A stretch of 37,841 nt of DNA from Streptomyces himalayensis subsp. himalayensis. Lineage in GTDB: Bacteria > Actinomycetota > Actinomycetes > Streptomycetales > Streptomycetaceae. Below, piece by piece: positions 26,054-35,166 of the stretch (positions are counted from its first letter, which is position 1; each line of letters begins with the position of its first letter). The notes beneath the pieces are model-generated. The model saw nothing but the letters and a program-made list of their open reading frames with translations, was not told the DNA's origin and ran no database searches. The stretch covers positions 1 through 37,841 of the forward strand of contig NZ_JACEHE010000053.1 of assembly GCF_013778455.1 (NCBI RefSeq). Direction: 5' to 3'. Both the position numbers and the translations under genes were made by a program.

Positions 26054-27091
26054 ATGCGACGACGACTCGCCCCCGCCCTGCTGCTGCCCCTCGCACTGCT
26101 GCTCGCCGCCTGCTCCGGCTCGTCGTCCGCCGACACCTCCTCGGGCGGCACCGGTGACGGGACCGACGGCAAGGGATCCCTGACGCTCAACATCGGGGAC
26201 CAGAAGGGCGGTTCCGAAGCCGTACTGCGTGCCGCGGGGGAGCTCGACGACCTCGACTACAAGATCAAGTGGTCGACGTTCACATCCGGCCCGCCGCTCC
26301 TCGAGGCCGTGAACGCCAAGGCCGTGGACATCGGCGGCGTGGGCAACACGCCGCCGGTCTTCGCAGCCGGGGCCGGCTCCAAGATCAAGGTCGTGGCGGC
26401 CACACACGGCACGTCCAAGGGCGAGGCCATCCTCGTGCCCAGCGACTCCCCGCTGAAGAAGACGGAGGACCTCAAGGGCAAGTCGATCGCTGTGGCGCAG
26501 GGTTCGTCCGCGCACTACCAGCTCGTCGCCTCCCTCGAAGAGGCCGGCCTGACCCTGAAGGACGTCAAGGTCAAGTATCTGCAGCCGGCCGACGCCCTCG
26601 CCGCGTTCATCAGCGGCAAGGTGGACGCCTGGGCGGTCTGGGACCCGTACACCTCGCAGGTGCTGCAGGCCAAGCAGGGCCGCATCCTCACGGACGGCGA
26701 GGGCGTGGTGAACGGCCTCGGCTTCCAGGTGGCGTCTCCCACCGCACTCGCCGACAAGAAGAAGTCCGCTGCGATAGGCGACTTCCTGGAGCGGCTGCGG
26801 CGCGCCCAGGACTGGGTCTACGAGCACCCCGAGGAGTGGGCGAAGGTCTGGGCGAAGGACACCGGGCTTCCCTACGACGTGGCGCTCGCCTCGGTGAAGC
26901 GGACCAACGGCACCCGCCTCTACGTCGCCGTCGACAAGGCGGCGATCGCCTCCGAGCAGCAGATCGCTGACACGTTCACCGAACTCAAGCTGATTCCGCG
27001 GAAGGTCACCTTCGAGGACTTCGTCGACACCCGCTACAACGGCGAACTGCCGCCGTCCACCACCGCTCCCCGCCTCTACAAGGAGTCCTGA
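26054..27091 (+). CDS. ssuA: Sulfonate-binding lipoprotein (SsuA)
   Basis: A 345-residue periplasmic-type binding protein anchored outside the membrane as a lipoprotein: a short basic N-terminus, hydrophobic core and lipobox LLAAC with Cys20, followed by a Ser/Gly-rich linker. The mature part has the SsuA-type fold: LTLNIGDQKGGSEAVLRAAG, VDIGGVGNTPPVFAAGAG, ILVPSDSPLKKTEDLKGK, IAVAQGSSAHYQLVASLEEA and VDAWAVWDPYTSQ. These blocks agree with aliphatic-sulfonate binding proteins. It lies 70 bases after ssuB and three bases before ssuD. Confidence 0.93.
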   Translation: MRRRLAPALLLPLALLLAACSGSSSADTSSGGTGDGTDGKGSLTLNIGDQKGGSEAVLRAAGELDDLDYKIKWSTFTSGPPLLEAVNAKAVDIGGVGNTPPVFAAGAGSKIKVVAATHGTSKGEAILVPSDSPLKKTEDLKGKSIAVAQGSSAHYQLVASLEEAGLTLKDVKVKYLQPADALAAFISGKVDAWAVWDPYTSQVLQAKQGRILTDGEGVVNGLGFQVASPTALADKKKSAAIGDFLERLRRAQDWVYEHPEEWAKVWAKDTGLPYDVALASVKRTNGTRLYVAVDKAAIASEQQIADTFTELKLIPRKVTFEDFVDTRYNGELPPSTTAPRLYKES

Positions 27092-27094
27092 CCG

Positions 27095-28303
27095 ATGACC
27101 GTTCATCTCCACTGGTTCCTGCCGACGGGTGGCGACGGCCGCACCCTCGTGGACCGGCACGCCTACACCGACGGCGGCATCAAGCGCTCGCGCGTCACCC
27201 CCGTGAGCGGGGTGCGCGCCCCCGACATCGACTATCTGACGCAGATCGCCAAGGCCGCCGAGCAGCTCGGCTTCGAGGCTGTGCTCACCCCGACCGGCAC
27301 CTGGTGCGAGGACGCGTGGCTGACGACGGCGGCGCTGTCCCAGCACACCGACCGGCTGAAGTTCCTGGTGGCGTTCCGGCCGGGCGTCATCTCGCCAGTG
27401 CTGGCCGCCCAGATGGCGGCCACCTACCAGCGCATCACCCGTGGACGGCTCCTGCTGAACGTCGTCACGGGCGGCGACTCGACCGAGCAGCGGCGCTTCG
27501 GCGACCGTCTCGACCACGACCGCCGCTATGCCCGCACCGACGAGTTCCTGTCGGTCGTACGCGGTGTGTGGAGCGGAAAGCCGTACGACTTCGACGGCGA
27601 GCACTACACGATCGAGGGAGGACTCACCGCTCTGCCGCCCGACCCGCTGCCGGAGATCTTCTTCGGCGGTTCGTCGGCGGCGGCCGGGCCGGTCGCGGCC
27701 CGCCACAGCGACGTGTACCTGACGTGGGGCGAGCCGCCCGAGCAGGTGAAGCAGAAGATCGACTGGATCCGGGGGCTCGCCGAACAGGAGGGCCGCACGG
27801 TCCGGTTCGGCATCCGGCTGCACACGATCTCCCGCGACTCATCGGCCGACGCCTGGCTGACCGCGAACCGGCTGCTCGACGACCTCGACGCGGACACCGT
27901 CGCGGCAGCGCAACAGGCCCTCGGCCGCAGCGAGTCGGTGGGCCAGCAGCGCATGCTTGCGCTGCACGGCGGCTCCCGCGACAAGCTGGAGATCTCGCCG
28001 AACCTGTGGGCGGGCGTCGGTCTCGTACGAGGCGGCGCGGGCACCGCCCTCGTCGGCAGCCACGCCGAGGTCGCCGACCGGATCGAGGAGTACCACGCGC
28101 TCGGCATCGAGCACTTCGTCCTCTCCGGCTATCCGCACCTGGAGGAGGCGTACTGGTTCGGCGAGGGTGTGATCCCCGATTTGGCGACGCGCGGTCTGCT
28201 GCCGCGCATCCCGGCCGCCCCGCTGTCCGCGGGCCCGGCGGCGAACGGCCGCACGGGAGCGGCCCCAGGCAGGGCGCCGCTGCTGGTCGCCGGGGGGCGC
28301 TGA
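27095..28303 (+). CDS. ssuD: Alkanesulfonate monooxygenase (SsuD)
   Basis: A 402-residue LLM-class FMNH2-dependent monooxygenase that releases sulfite from alkanesulfonates, yielding sulfur for cysteine synthesis. SsuD landmarks: HWFLPTGGDGR, VLTPTGTWCEDAW with the conserved active-site Cys71, KFLVAFRPGVISPVLAAQMA, LLNVVTGGDSTEQRRFGD, PEIFFGGSSAAA and FVLSGYPHLEEAYWFGEGV. It requires a flavin reductase partner (SsuE-like), which is not encoded nearby. The C-terminal 40 residues are an Ala/Gly/Arg tail. It starts four bases after the ssuA stop. The stop codon is also the first base triplet of a five-copy 26-bp repeat. Confidence 0.93.
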   Translation: MTVHLHWFLPTGGDGRTLVDRHAYTDGGIKRSRVTPVSGVRAPDIDYLTQIAKAAEQLGFEAVLTPTGTWCEDAWLTTAALSQHTDRLKFLVAFRPGVISPVLAAQMAATYQRITRGRLLLNVVTGGDSTEQRRFGDRLDHDRRYARTDEFLSVVRGVWSGKPYDFDGEHYTIEGGLTALPPDPLPEIFFGGSSAAAGPVAARHSDVYLTWGEPPEQVKQKIDWIRGLAEQEGRTVRFGIRLHTISRDSSADAWLTANRLLDDLDADTVAAAQQALGRSESVGQQRMLALHGGSRDKLEISPNLWAGVGLVRGGAGTALVGSHAEVADRIEEYHALGIEHFVLSGYPHLEEAYWFGEGVIPDLATRGLLPRIPAAPLSAGPAANGRTGAAPGRAPLLVAGGR

Positions 28304-28429
28304 ACCGGAGGCCCGTGCGGCGCAGCCGACCGAGGGCCGGTGCGGCTCGGCTGAACCGAGGGCCCGTGCGGCGCAGGTGAACCGAGGGCTTGGGCGGCTC
28401 GGCTGAACCGAGGGCTAGGGCGGCTTGTC
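28301..28429. repeat. 26-bp tandem repeat x5 starting at the ssuD stop codon
   Basis: Units start TGAACCG at 28301, 28352, 28378 and 28404, with a shortened unit at 28327 (CGACCGAGGG). The consensus is TGAACCGAGGGCYxGxGCGG followed by CGCAGG or CTCGGC, period 25-26. The first unit's TGA is the ssuD stop. There are no distinct spacers, so it is not a CRISPR. It sits between ssuD and a gene in the opposite direction and may mark the operon end. No gene is supported at 28430-28553. Confidence 0.85.
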
Positions 28430-28553
28430 GGCAGACTGCGGACATGCGGCCGGGACGAGCCGCCCGACCCCTCGCCTCACAGGAATCACGGCAGCCGCCA
28501 TCGTCGCGAGGTGACCGTATGGGGCCGAGGGGCCCTGCCGATGCCGCGGCCCC

Positions 28554-29150
28554 TCAGAACTTGCCGGAATGCTCCTCCGTACGGTGTCCCAACTCCCTCC
28601 TGAACTCGGCGAGGAAACTGTCGCTGAGCGGTGGCCAGCCCCAGAAGTCGAACGCGAGGGCGCCCAGGGCGAAGCCCGAGCCGAACCGCCACTCGGTGAC
28701 CGGGACGGAGGCTCCGCAGACGGGGCAGACCACGCTTCCCTCGCCCGTCTCCGTCCAGGCCGCTATGCCCTCCCTGAAGGGGCGCCAGGCCTCCTCGTCC
28801 GCCTCGAACTTCTCCGGGTAGTCGATGATCACCGTCTTGGCGTCGCACCGCGGGCACGTCGCGGAGGCAGCCTCGTCCTGCCCCTGCCCCCCGACGTGGT
28901 ACTCACGCCCGACAAGCACCGCCACCGGCCCCGGCTGCCACCACGTCTCGGCGGAACCCTGCACCGCCCGGGCCCAGTCGCGCCCCGGCTCGTACCCCTC
29001 GTCCACCGTCGTGCTGTACACCCCCTCGCCGGACATCTCGCGTGTGATCAGTCCCTCGGAGACCAACCAGTCGACCATCCGCTCCGCGAGCGGCCCGGCT
29101 TCCTCGCCGGTCGCCTCGACGTCGACGATGCGCTCGAAGTAGTCACCCAT
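28554..29150 (-). CDS. Conserved protein with a double zinc-ribbon motif
   Basis: A 198-residue soluble protein. Two Cys-X2-Cys knuckles, Cys99/Cys102 (CPRC) and Cys142/Cys145 (CPVC), should bind zinc. The N-terminal half contains MVDWLVSEGLITREMSGEGVYS and GYEPGRDW, and the C-terminal part DFWGWPPLSDSFLAEFRREL. I recognise it as a type seen in Streptomyces as a hypothetical protein but cannot assign a role. It is divergent from the sugar-uptake operon and converges on ssuD. Confidence 0.75.
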   Translation of the reverse strand: MGDYFERIVDVEATGEEAGPLAERMVDWLVSEGLITREMSGEGVYSTTVDEGYEPGRDWARAVQGSAETWWQPGPVAVLVGREYHVGGQGQDEAASATCPRCDAKTVIIDYPEKFEADEEAWRPFREGIAAWTETGEGSVVCPVCGASVPVTEWRFGSGFALGALAFDFWGWPPLSDSFLAEFRRELGHRTEEHSGKF

Positions 29151-29327
29151 TGCCCTTCAACTCCCCGCCTTGTCCCGGTCGTCGGAGTCAAATGTGCCAG
29201 CCCCCTCTGACAACGGGCCGGACAGTCGCCGCGCCCACAGCACCGGCTCGTGCACCAGGCGGTGCACGAACCCATCCCTTGCGGGGCTTCTGGGCGTGGC
29301 TGAGGCATTGTCAGAAATATGTACGAA

Positions 29328-29369
29328 ACAAGGCCTTGTCGCCGACTTAAAATGAGGGTTAGTTTAACC
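29328..29369 (+). promoter_or_regulatory. Promoter and operator candidates of the GH35 sugar operon
   Basis: Three elements precede the binding-protein gene. ACAAGGCCTTGT (29328-29339) is a perfect 12-bp palindrome. TAAAAT (29348-29353) is a strong -10 box in an AT-rich patch. GGTTA-GTT-TAACC (29357-29369) is a 13-bp inverted repeat placed at the expected transcription start, ideal for a repressor such as the ROK protein encoded at the operon's end. A matching -35 is not obvious. The remainder of 29151-29440 has no gene. Confidence 0.55.
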
Positions 29370-29440
29370 GCCACTCGAAGCCGGGCCCGGTCCTCGGGTG
29401 ACCTCCAGAGCGTGTGCACACTTCAAGGAAAGGCAGTGCC

Positions 29441-30727
29441 ATGACGCTTGACAGAGCGGCGGTTTCGCGTCGGAGTTTTCTTGGTCTGGGAGTCGCGGCG
29501 GGCGTCATCACGCTCACGGCGTGCGGCTCCAGCAGCGGTTCGAGCGACGAGCCCCTCGTGATGACGGTGTGGGGCGGCGAGACCGACCGGAGCACGTACC
29601 AGAAGCGCATCGACCTGCTGGTGAAGAAGTACCCCGACCTGAAGGTGAAGCTCCAGCTGATCCCGTCGGACTCGTACCCGCAGAAGGTGCAGACGATGAT
29701 CGCGGGCGGCAAGGGCCCGGACATCATGCAGGTCGCGGAGAACGTCAACGTCTACTCGAGCAAGAACCAGCTCCAGCCGCTGGACGACCTCGCCAAGAGC
29801 GCTGGGCTGGACCTGGAGAAGCGGTTCGGCGCGATCGGGTCGCTCTACTCGTACCAGGACAAGGTCTACGCGATACCGGACCGTTCCGGCGCGATGATCG
29901 TCTACTACAACAAGACCCTGTTCGAGTCGAAGGGCCTCGAGGCGCCGACGGCCGACTGGACGTGGGACGACACCCTCGACGCGTTCAAGGAGCTGACGAG
30001 CTCCGGCAAGACGTGGGGCTACGGGGGCGCGGGCTGGTGGCCCCAGTGGTGGAGCTTCGCGTACCAGAACGGCGGCACCATCATCGACGCGAACGGCAGG
30101 CCGGCGGTGGACAGCGACGAGGTCGTCGAGGCGTTGCAGTGGGCGGGAGACCTGCTCTTCAAGCACGGCGTGGTGCCGACGAAGGCGCAGTACGCCGACA
30201 TGGGCGCGGACGTCGGCGGCGACCAGGCCTTCGCGGCCGGCAAGGTCGCGGTCAACACCACCGGGTTCTGGGCCATCAGCGGCCTTGCGAAGACCAAGTT
30301 CGAGTGGGACATCGCGCCGATGTGGCGCGGCAAGGAGCAGGCCGTGTCCTCCTTCGGCAGCGGCCTCGCCATCTCCCGTACCGCGAAGAACCCCAAGAAC
30401 GCCTTCAAGGCGATCGACTTCCTCACCTCGCCGACGGCCCAGCAGCAGATCATCGCCACCGGTCAGGACGTGCCGGCCAACATCGAGGTGCAGCAGAGCG
30501 ACGCGTTCCTCAAGCCGGCCTGGATGAAGACGCCGGTGGACATGAGCGTGTTCGCCGAGTCGAGCTCCTTCCTCTTCAAGGCACCGTTCATTCCCGAGTG
30601 GAACGAGATGCAGGCGGCGTTCGACACGGGACTGGCCGACTTCTGGCTCGGCAAGGAGAAGAACGCCAAGACCGCGCTCACCGCGGTCCAGAAGAACCTC
30701 GAGTCCATCATCAAGTCCGCGGGATAA
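29441..30727 (+). CDS. Sugar ABC transporter substrate-binding lipoprotein
   Basis: A 428-residue extracellular solute-binding protein of the family 1 (maltose-binding type). The signal has a twin-arginine motif SRRSFLGLG with a lipobox LTAC (Cys28), so it is probably exported folded by Tat and then lipidated. Family blocks: VMTVWGGETDRSTYQKRIDL, KVQTMIAGGKGPDIMQV, YAIPDRSGAMIVYYNKTLF and AISRTAKNPKNAFKAIDFL. The ATG at 29441 has AAGGAAAGG upstream; an earlier in-frame ATG would add nine residues. It heads a five-gene operon with two permeases, a GH35 enzyme and a ROK regulator, so the ligand is probably a beta-galactoside-containing oligosaccharide. Confidence 0.92.
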   Translation: MTLDRAAVSRRSFLGLGVAAGVITLTACGSSSGSSDEPLVMTVWGGETDRSTYQKRIDLLVKKYPDLKVKLQLIPSDSYPQKVQTMIAGGKGPDIMQVAENVNVYSSKNQLQPLDDLAKSAGLDLEKRFGAIGSLYSYQDKVYAIPDRSGAMIVYYNKTLFESKGLEAPTADWTWDDTLDAFKELTSSGKTWGYGGAGWWPQWWSFAYQNGGTIIDANGRPAVDSDEVVEALQWAGDLLFKHGVVPTKAQYADMGADVGGDQAFAAGKVAVNTTGFWAISGLAKTKFEWDIAPMWRGKEQAVSSFGSGLAISRTAKNPKNAFKAIDFLTSPTAQQQIIATGQDVPANIEVQQSDAFLKPAWMKTPVDMSVFAESSSFLFKAPFIPEWNEMQAAFDTGLADFWLGKEKNAKTALTAVQKNLESIIKSAG

Positions 30728-30733
30728 CCGGCG

Positions 30734-31639
30734 ATGGCGATGTCGAAGCTGCGGCGCCGTGAGGCGCTCTGGTTCTACGTGTTCGTCTCGCCGTGGGTGA
30801 TCGGGTTCCTCGTGTTCCTGCTCGGGCCGATGATCTCGTCGATCTACCTCTCGCTGACGGACTGGGACTCCTTCACCCCGCCCAAGTGGGTCGGTCTGCA
30901 GAACTACATCAAGCTGCTGACCGATGATCCCGTGTTCTGGAAGGCGCTCGGGAACACCTTTCACTACGCGGCGATCTCCGTCCCGCTCGGACTGCTGGTC
31001 GGGCTGTGGCTGGCGAACCTGCTCAACAAGCAGGTCCGTGCCCGCAAGGTGTTCCGCACGCTGATCTACCTGCCGACGCTGGTACCTTTGGTCGCCGCGG
31101 CGCTGGTCTTCCGGGTGGTGCTCGCCCCGTCGGGTCCGTTCAACGACGTGCTCGGGCTGGTCGGTATCTCCGGGCCGCAGTGGTTGCTGGACCCGACCTG
31201 GGTGAAGTACGCGCTGATCCTGCTGTCGGTGTGGGGCGCCGGCAGCGCGACCGTCCTGCTCCTCGCGGCCATGAAGGGCATTCCGCAGGAGCTGTACGAG
31301 GCGGCCGAGGTCGACGGCGCAGGACCGGTGCGGCAGTTCTGGAGCATCACGGTGCCGCATCTGACCCCGGTCATCTTCTTCAACCTGGTGATGGGGCTGA
31401 TCGCGGCGTTCCAGGTCTTCTCGCAGGTGTACATCCTCACCCCCAAGGCATCCCAGCCCGGAACGTACAACGCGAGCCAGACGATGGTGCCGTTCCTGTT
31501 CGACCAGGCCTTCTCCTACTACCACATGGGTTACGCGTCGGCGATCTCGTGGCTGCTGTTCGCCGTGATCCTGGTGTTCACCCTGCTGGCCTTCCGCACC
31601 ACCCGCCGCTGGGTGTTCTACGAGACCGAGGTGAAGTGA
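30734..31639 (+). CDS. Sugar ABC transporter permease (MalF type)
   Basis: A 301-residue permease with six membrane segments: FYVFVSPWVIGFLVFLLGPM first, then a conserved SIYLSLTDWDSFTPPKWVGL periplasmic block and the cytoplasmic EAA loop QELYEAAEVDGAGPVRQFW, which binds the (not locally encoded) MsiK-type ATPase. It starts six bases after the binding-protein gene and its stop overlaps the next start by one base. Actinobacteria commonly share one ATPase among many such systems, which agrees with no ATPase gene here. Confidence 0.92.
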   Translation: MAMSKLRRREALWFYVFVSPWVIGFLVFLLGPMISSIYLSLTDWDSFTPPKWVGLQNYIKLLTDDPVFWKALGNTFHYAAISVPLGLLVGLWLANLLNKQVRARKVFRTLIYLPTLVPLVAAALVFRVVLAPSGPFNDVLGLVGISGPQWLLDPTWVKYALILLSVWGAGSATVLLLAAMKGIPQELYEAAEVDGAGPVRQFWSITVPHLTPVIFFNLVMGLIAAFQVFSQVYILTPKASQPGTYNASQTMVPFLFDQAFSYYHMGYASAISWLLFAVILVFTLLAFRTTRRWVFYETEVK

Positions 31640-32574
31640 TGGCGACCGTGGTATCCGCCGCCGCACCGCAGCAGGAAGGTGAAAAGCGCCAGGACGGCGA
31701 GGAGCGCACGAGCAATGCGTCCCGAACCTTGCGGGCCTTCCGGGCGACGCCGTTCACCTACGCGACGCTGATCGTCGTGTCGGCGATTCTCTCGATGCCG
31801 TTGGTGTTCGTCGTGTCGATCGCGCTGTCGAGCGACCAGACGGTGAACACCAACACGTTCACGATCTTCCCGACCGAGTTCCACTGGGAGAACTTCAGCC
31901 GGGTGTTCGGCACGGATCTGCCGATGGGCCGGTTCGTGGTGAACTCGCTGATCATCTCGGTCGGTTCGGTCATCGGCCAGATGGTGTCGAGCGGACTGGT
32001 CGGCTACGCGTTCGCGCGACTGCGGGCCCCAGGGAAGAACGCGCTGTTCCTCGTCGTCATCGCGACGATGATGATTCCGACGCAGATCACGATGATTCCG
32101 CAGTTCATCCTGTTCAAGGACCTGGGCTGGGTGAACACCTATCTGCCGCTGATCGTGCCCAACTTCTTCTCGAACGCGTTCAACGTCTTCCTTGTACGCC
32201 AGTTCGTCTCCCGCCTGCCGAATCAGCTCGACGAGGCGGCCATGGTGGACGGGCTCGGATTCTTCGGCATCTACCGGCGCATCATGCTCCCGATGCTGTG
32301 GCCCGTACTGATCGCGATCGGCATCTTCACCCTGACGTACAACTGGGGTGACTTCATGGGGCCGTTGATCTACCTCAACGACGAGTCGAAGATGCCGCTG
32401 GCGCTGGGCGTGCAGTACATCACCACCACCGGAGTGCCGGGCCAGCCGCCGCCGTGGAACCTGGTGATGGTCGGTTCGATCCTGCTCACGCTGCCGATGA
32501 TCGCCGTCTACTACCTCGGCCAGCGGTACCTGTACGAAATGGACATCAGCGGCGGAAGCGCGGGGGTCAAGTGA
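31639..32574 (+). CDS. Sugar ABC transporter permease (MalG type)
   Basis: A 311-residue partner permease. A hydrophilic N-terminus (QQEGEKRQDGEERTS) precedes six membrane segments; the EAA loop reads QLDEAAMVDGLGFFGIYRRI and the C-terminus GQRYLYEMDISGGS. TGATG at 31637-31641 overlaps the previous stop, and its own stop overlaps the GTG of the GH35 gene (GTGA, 32571-32574), so translation is coupled throughout. Assembles with the MalF-type permease and a shared ATPase to import oligosaccharide. Confidence 0.92.
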   Translation: MATVVSAAAPQQEGEKRQDGEERTSNASRTLRAFRATPFTYATLIVVSAILSMPLVFVVSIALSSDQTVNTNTFTIFPTEFHWENFSRVFGTDLPMGRFVVNSLIISVGSVIGQMVSSGLVGYAFARLRAPGKNALFLVVIATMMIPTQITMIPQFILFKDLGWVNTYLPLIVPNFFSNAFNVFLVRQFVSRLPNQLDEAAMVDGLGFFGIYRRIMLPMLWPVLIAIGIFTLTYNWGDFMGPLIYLNDESKMPLALGVQYITTTGVPGQPPPWNLVMVGSILLTLPMIAVYYLGQRYLYEMDISGGSAGVK

Positions 32575-35159
32575 GCCATTCGACCATCGTCAACAGCGGC
32601 ATCGAGCTCGATGCCCGGGGCATCTCGATCGACGGCAGTCCACGCGTCGTGCTGTGCGCGTCGCTGTTCTACTTCCGCCTTCCGCGCGAGCAGTGGCGTG
32701 CGCGTCTCGAACAGGTACGCGCGTCGGGATACGCCTGCGTGGATGTCTATCTGCCGTGGAACTTCCACGAGTTGGCGCCCGGCCGCTGGTCCTTCGAGGG
32801 CCGGCGGGACGTCGCCGCATTCCTGGATCTCGCGCAGGAGACCGGGCTGTACGTCATCGCGCGGCCAGGCCCGTACATCTGCTCAGAGTGGGACGGCGGC
32901 GCGCTGCCGGCCTGGTTGGGCCTCGATCCCGGCCTGCGGGTCCGCCAGCACGAGCCGCGGTTCCTCGCCCAGGTCACCGCGTGGTTCGACCAGGTGCTGC
33001 CCATACTGGCCGACCGGCAGTACCCGGCGGGCGGCCCGGTCATCATGGTGCAGTTGGAGAACGAGCTGGACTTCTTCGACTGCGAGGACCGCACGGGATA
33101 TCTGACCGCCCTGCGCGACCAGGCGATCCACCACGGCATCACCGTGCCCCTGATCGCCTGCGCCGGACAAGGTGATCTCGCGGGCGCCACCGGAGACGTG
33201 CCCGGCGTCGTACCGGCGTGCAACTTCTACCCGGACGACGACTCCCCGCACATCGAGGCCGAAGTACGACGCTATGCCGAGCTGTTGGCGGACCGCGGTC
33301 TGCCGCTGATGATCACCGAGACGAACCGGCGCCATCGGACGCTGCGGCGGCTGCTGGCGAGCGGCGCCTCGTTGATCGCACCGTATCTGCAGTCGTCCGG
33401 GTGGAACTTCGGGTACACGCCGTCCAGCGGGAACTGGGGCAAGCCCGGCAACTTCATGAGTCACGGCTACGACTTCGGCGGGTACGTCTCGTCAACCGGT
33501 GCCGAACGGCCGGAGTACACCCAGGCGCAGGTGCTCGCGCGCGTGATCGGCGCGTTGGGATCGCGGCTGGCGCTCGCGACGTCGGCCGTGCCTCGCGTGG
33601 AGGTGACCGCCGACTTCCCGACAAGCTCGTCACCGTCGGCTCTGGACCTCTCTGAAGGCGGACAGCTGATTGCCGTACCGAATCTCGGCACGGCACCCGG
33701 TCGGGCGGTCGTGAACGGCGTATCGGTTGCCGTCGCACCGGACTCATGTCCGCTGATGCTGGTGGACGTACCGCTGCGGTCCTGGGGCCTTGACGCTTCC
33801 GACGCCACGCTGACCCTGGCGTCAGCGGATCTGGTGGCGGCGACGGACGGCGCGCTGGCGTTCTCCTCCGACGTGCCGGTCACCGTTGTCCTCGGTGGGA
33901 CCCAGGTCGAGATCCCGGCGCCGGCGGCCGGCGCACCCGAGCGCACGGTCGTCGAGGGACTGACGCTTGTCGTGCTGGCGCCGTCGGATGCCGGGCGCCT
34001 CCGGTCCCTGGGACGCGACGGAACGGTGCGTTTGGCCGACGCGCCCCGCCGGCAGGGCACGACGCCGCCGACCGCCGTACGGTCGGTTCGGCGGCGGTCG
34101 TTCGCCGCTCCCGAGAATCCGGCCGGCATCCACGAGTTGCCGCCCACGCTGGAGTCGCTCGGCGTGTATCGGGGGCGCGGAACCTACCGGACCACGGTGG
34201 GTCTGACGGGCGTCGACGAACTGCTTCTCGTCGGCGCGGCGGACATCGTCGACCTGTCGATCGGGGGTCGAGTGTGTCCGACGATCGCCGGATTCGGTGC
34301 GGCACAACGGATTGACGTCCAGGATGTGACGGGCAGCGTCGGAATCGAGGCCCTCGTGGAGATCTGGGGTCACGCGAACTTCGACGACGCGCGCCTGCCC
34401 GCACTCCGCCTGGGCGCGCTTCGCGGACTCGGCACGCTGTGGACGGTCCGGGACGTGAGGGACCTGTCGGCCCTGTGGACGGTGCACGGCCAGTGGGCGG
34501 GCGTACCGGCGCCCACACGGGAACTCGGCGGCTGGAGCAGCACCCGCGTCGGCATACCACTCACCTACACGCGCGACGTCCCGTCGAAAACCGTATCGGC
34601 GCTGCACCTGCGGGGTGTGGTCCAGCCGGTGCGCGTGACCGTCGACGACGGTGAGCCGAGCACCGTCCACGCCGAGGATCCCTGGGTCCTGCTGCCCGCC
34701 GGCACCCATCAGGTCTCGATCACGATGCCGCACCACCCCAGTGGCGGCGGCCTTCGCGCCGAACTGCTCAGTCTTGAGCCGGTGACGGGCTGGTCGTGCG
34801 GCGCCCAGGACGACGACCTGCTGACCGGGTTCGCCGCCGGGGTCGGCCCCACGGAGAGCATCCGGCTACCGCTGGCTCTGAAACCGGGTGAGGAGGCGTG
34901 GCTCGACGTCGACCTGCCGCCATCGGACGACGGCTTTCTGGTACGGCTGGACGGATCGGGGATCCGCGCGACCGGCTGGGCCGCCGGGGAGTGCCTGGGC
35001 CGCATCTGGGTCGGCGACCGACCGGCCTTCTCGGGCGGAGACCCGGACGTGCTCTGGGTTCCGGCGGGATGGACCGGGTTGACCCTGCTGATCAGGGGAA
35101 TCGAGGGGCAGGGCGCGCCGGAGCTCCGTACGCTACGGCTGGAGTCGCCGAACGGTTGA
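32571..35159 (+). CDS. Divergent glycoside hydrolase family 35 beta-galactosidase
   Basis: An 862-residue cytosolic GH35 enzyme (no signal peptide). The barrel has the family hallmarks YACVDVYLPWNFHEL, YVIARPGPYICSEW followed by GGALPAWL, and QLENELDFF with acid/base Glu165. The nucleophile is probably Glu250 in LPLMITETNRR, where most GH35 enzymes have a TEFW-like motif, and the GGTNFG block is replaced by SSGWNFGYTPSSGNWG. These changes suggest altered substrate preference. C-terminal beta-rich domains fill residues about 400-862. The GTG at 32571 overlaps the permease stop. It probably cleaves galactosides brought in by the operon's transporter. Confidence 0.85.
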   Translation: MSHSTIVNSGIELDARGISIDGSPRVVLCASLFYFRLPREQWRARLEQVRASGYACVDVYLPWNFHELAPGRWSFEGRRDVAAFLDLAQETGLYVIARPGPYICSEWDGGALPAWLGLDPGLRVRQHEPRFLAQVTAWFDQVLPILADRQYPAGGPVIMVQLENELDFFDCEDRTGYLTALRDQAIHHGITVPLIACAGQGDLAGATGDVPGVVPACNFYPDDDSPHIEAEVRRYAELLADRGLPLMITETNRRHRTLRRLLASGASLIAPYLQSSGWNFGYTPSSGNWGKPGNFMSHGYDFGGYVSSTGAERPEYTQAQVLARVIGALGSRLALATSAVPRVEVTADFPTSSSPSALDLSEGGQLIAVPNLGTAPGRAVVNGVSVAVAPDSCPLMLVDVPLRSWGLDASDATLTLASADLVAATDGALAFSSDVPVTVVLGGTQVEIPAPAAGAPERTVVEGLTLVVLAPSDAGRLRSLGRDGTVRLADAPRRQGTTPPTAVRSVRRRSFAAPENPAGIHELPPTLESLGVYRGRGTYRTTVGLTGVDELLLVGAADIVDLSIGGRVCPTIAGFGAAQRIDVQDVTGSVGIEALVEIWGHANFDDARLPALRLGALRGLGTLWTVRDVRDLSALWTVHGQWAGVPAPTRELGGWSSTRVGIPLTYTRDVPSKTVSALHLRGVVQPVRVTVDDGEPSTVHAEDPWVLLPAGTHQVSITMPHHPSGGGLRAELLSLEPVTGWSCGAQDDDLLTGFAAGVGPTESIRLPLALKPGEEAWLDVDLPPSDDGFLVRLDGSGIRATGWAAGECLGRIWVGDRPAFSGGDPDVLWVPAGWTGLTLLIRGIEGQGAPELRTLRLESPNG

Positions 35160-35166
35160 GGGGGAA

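Noticed and set aside
28301..28429. CRISPR array
   Set aside because: The units are contiguous with a 25-26-base period and no unique spacers, and there are no cas genes nearby.
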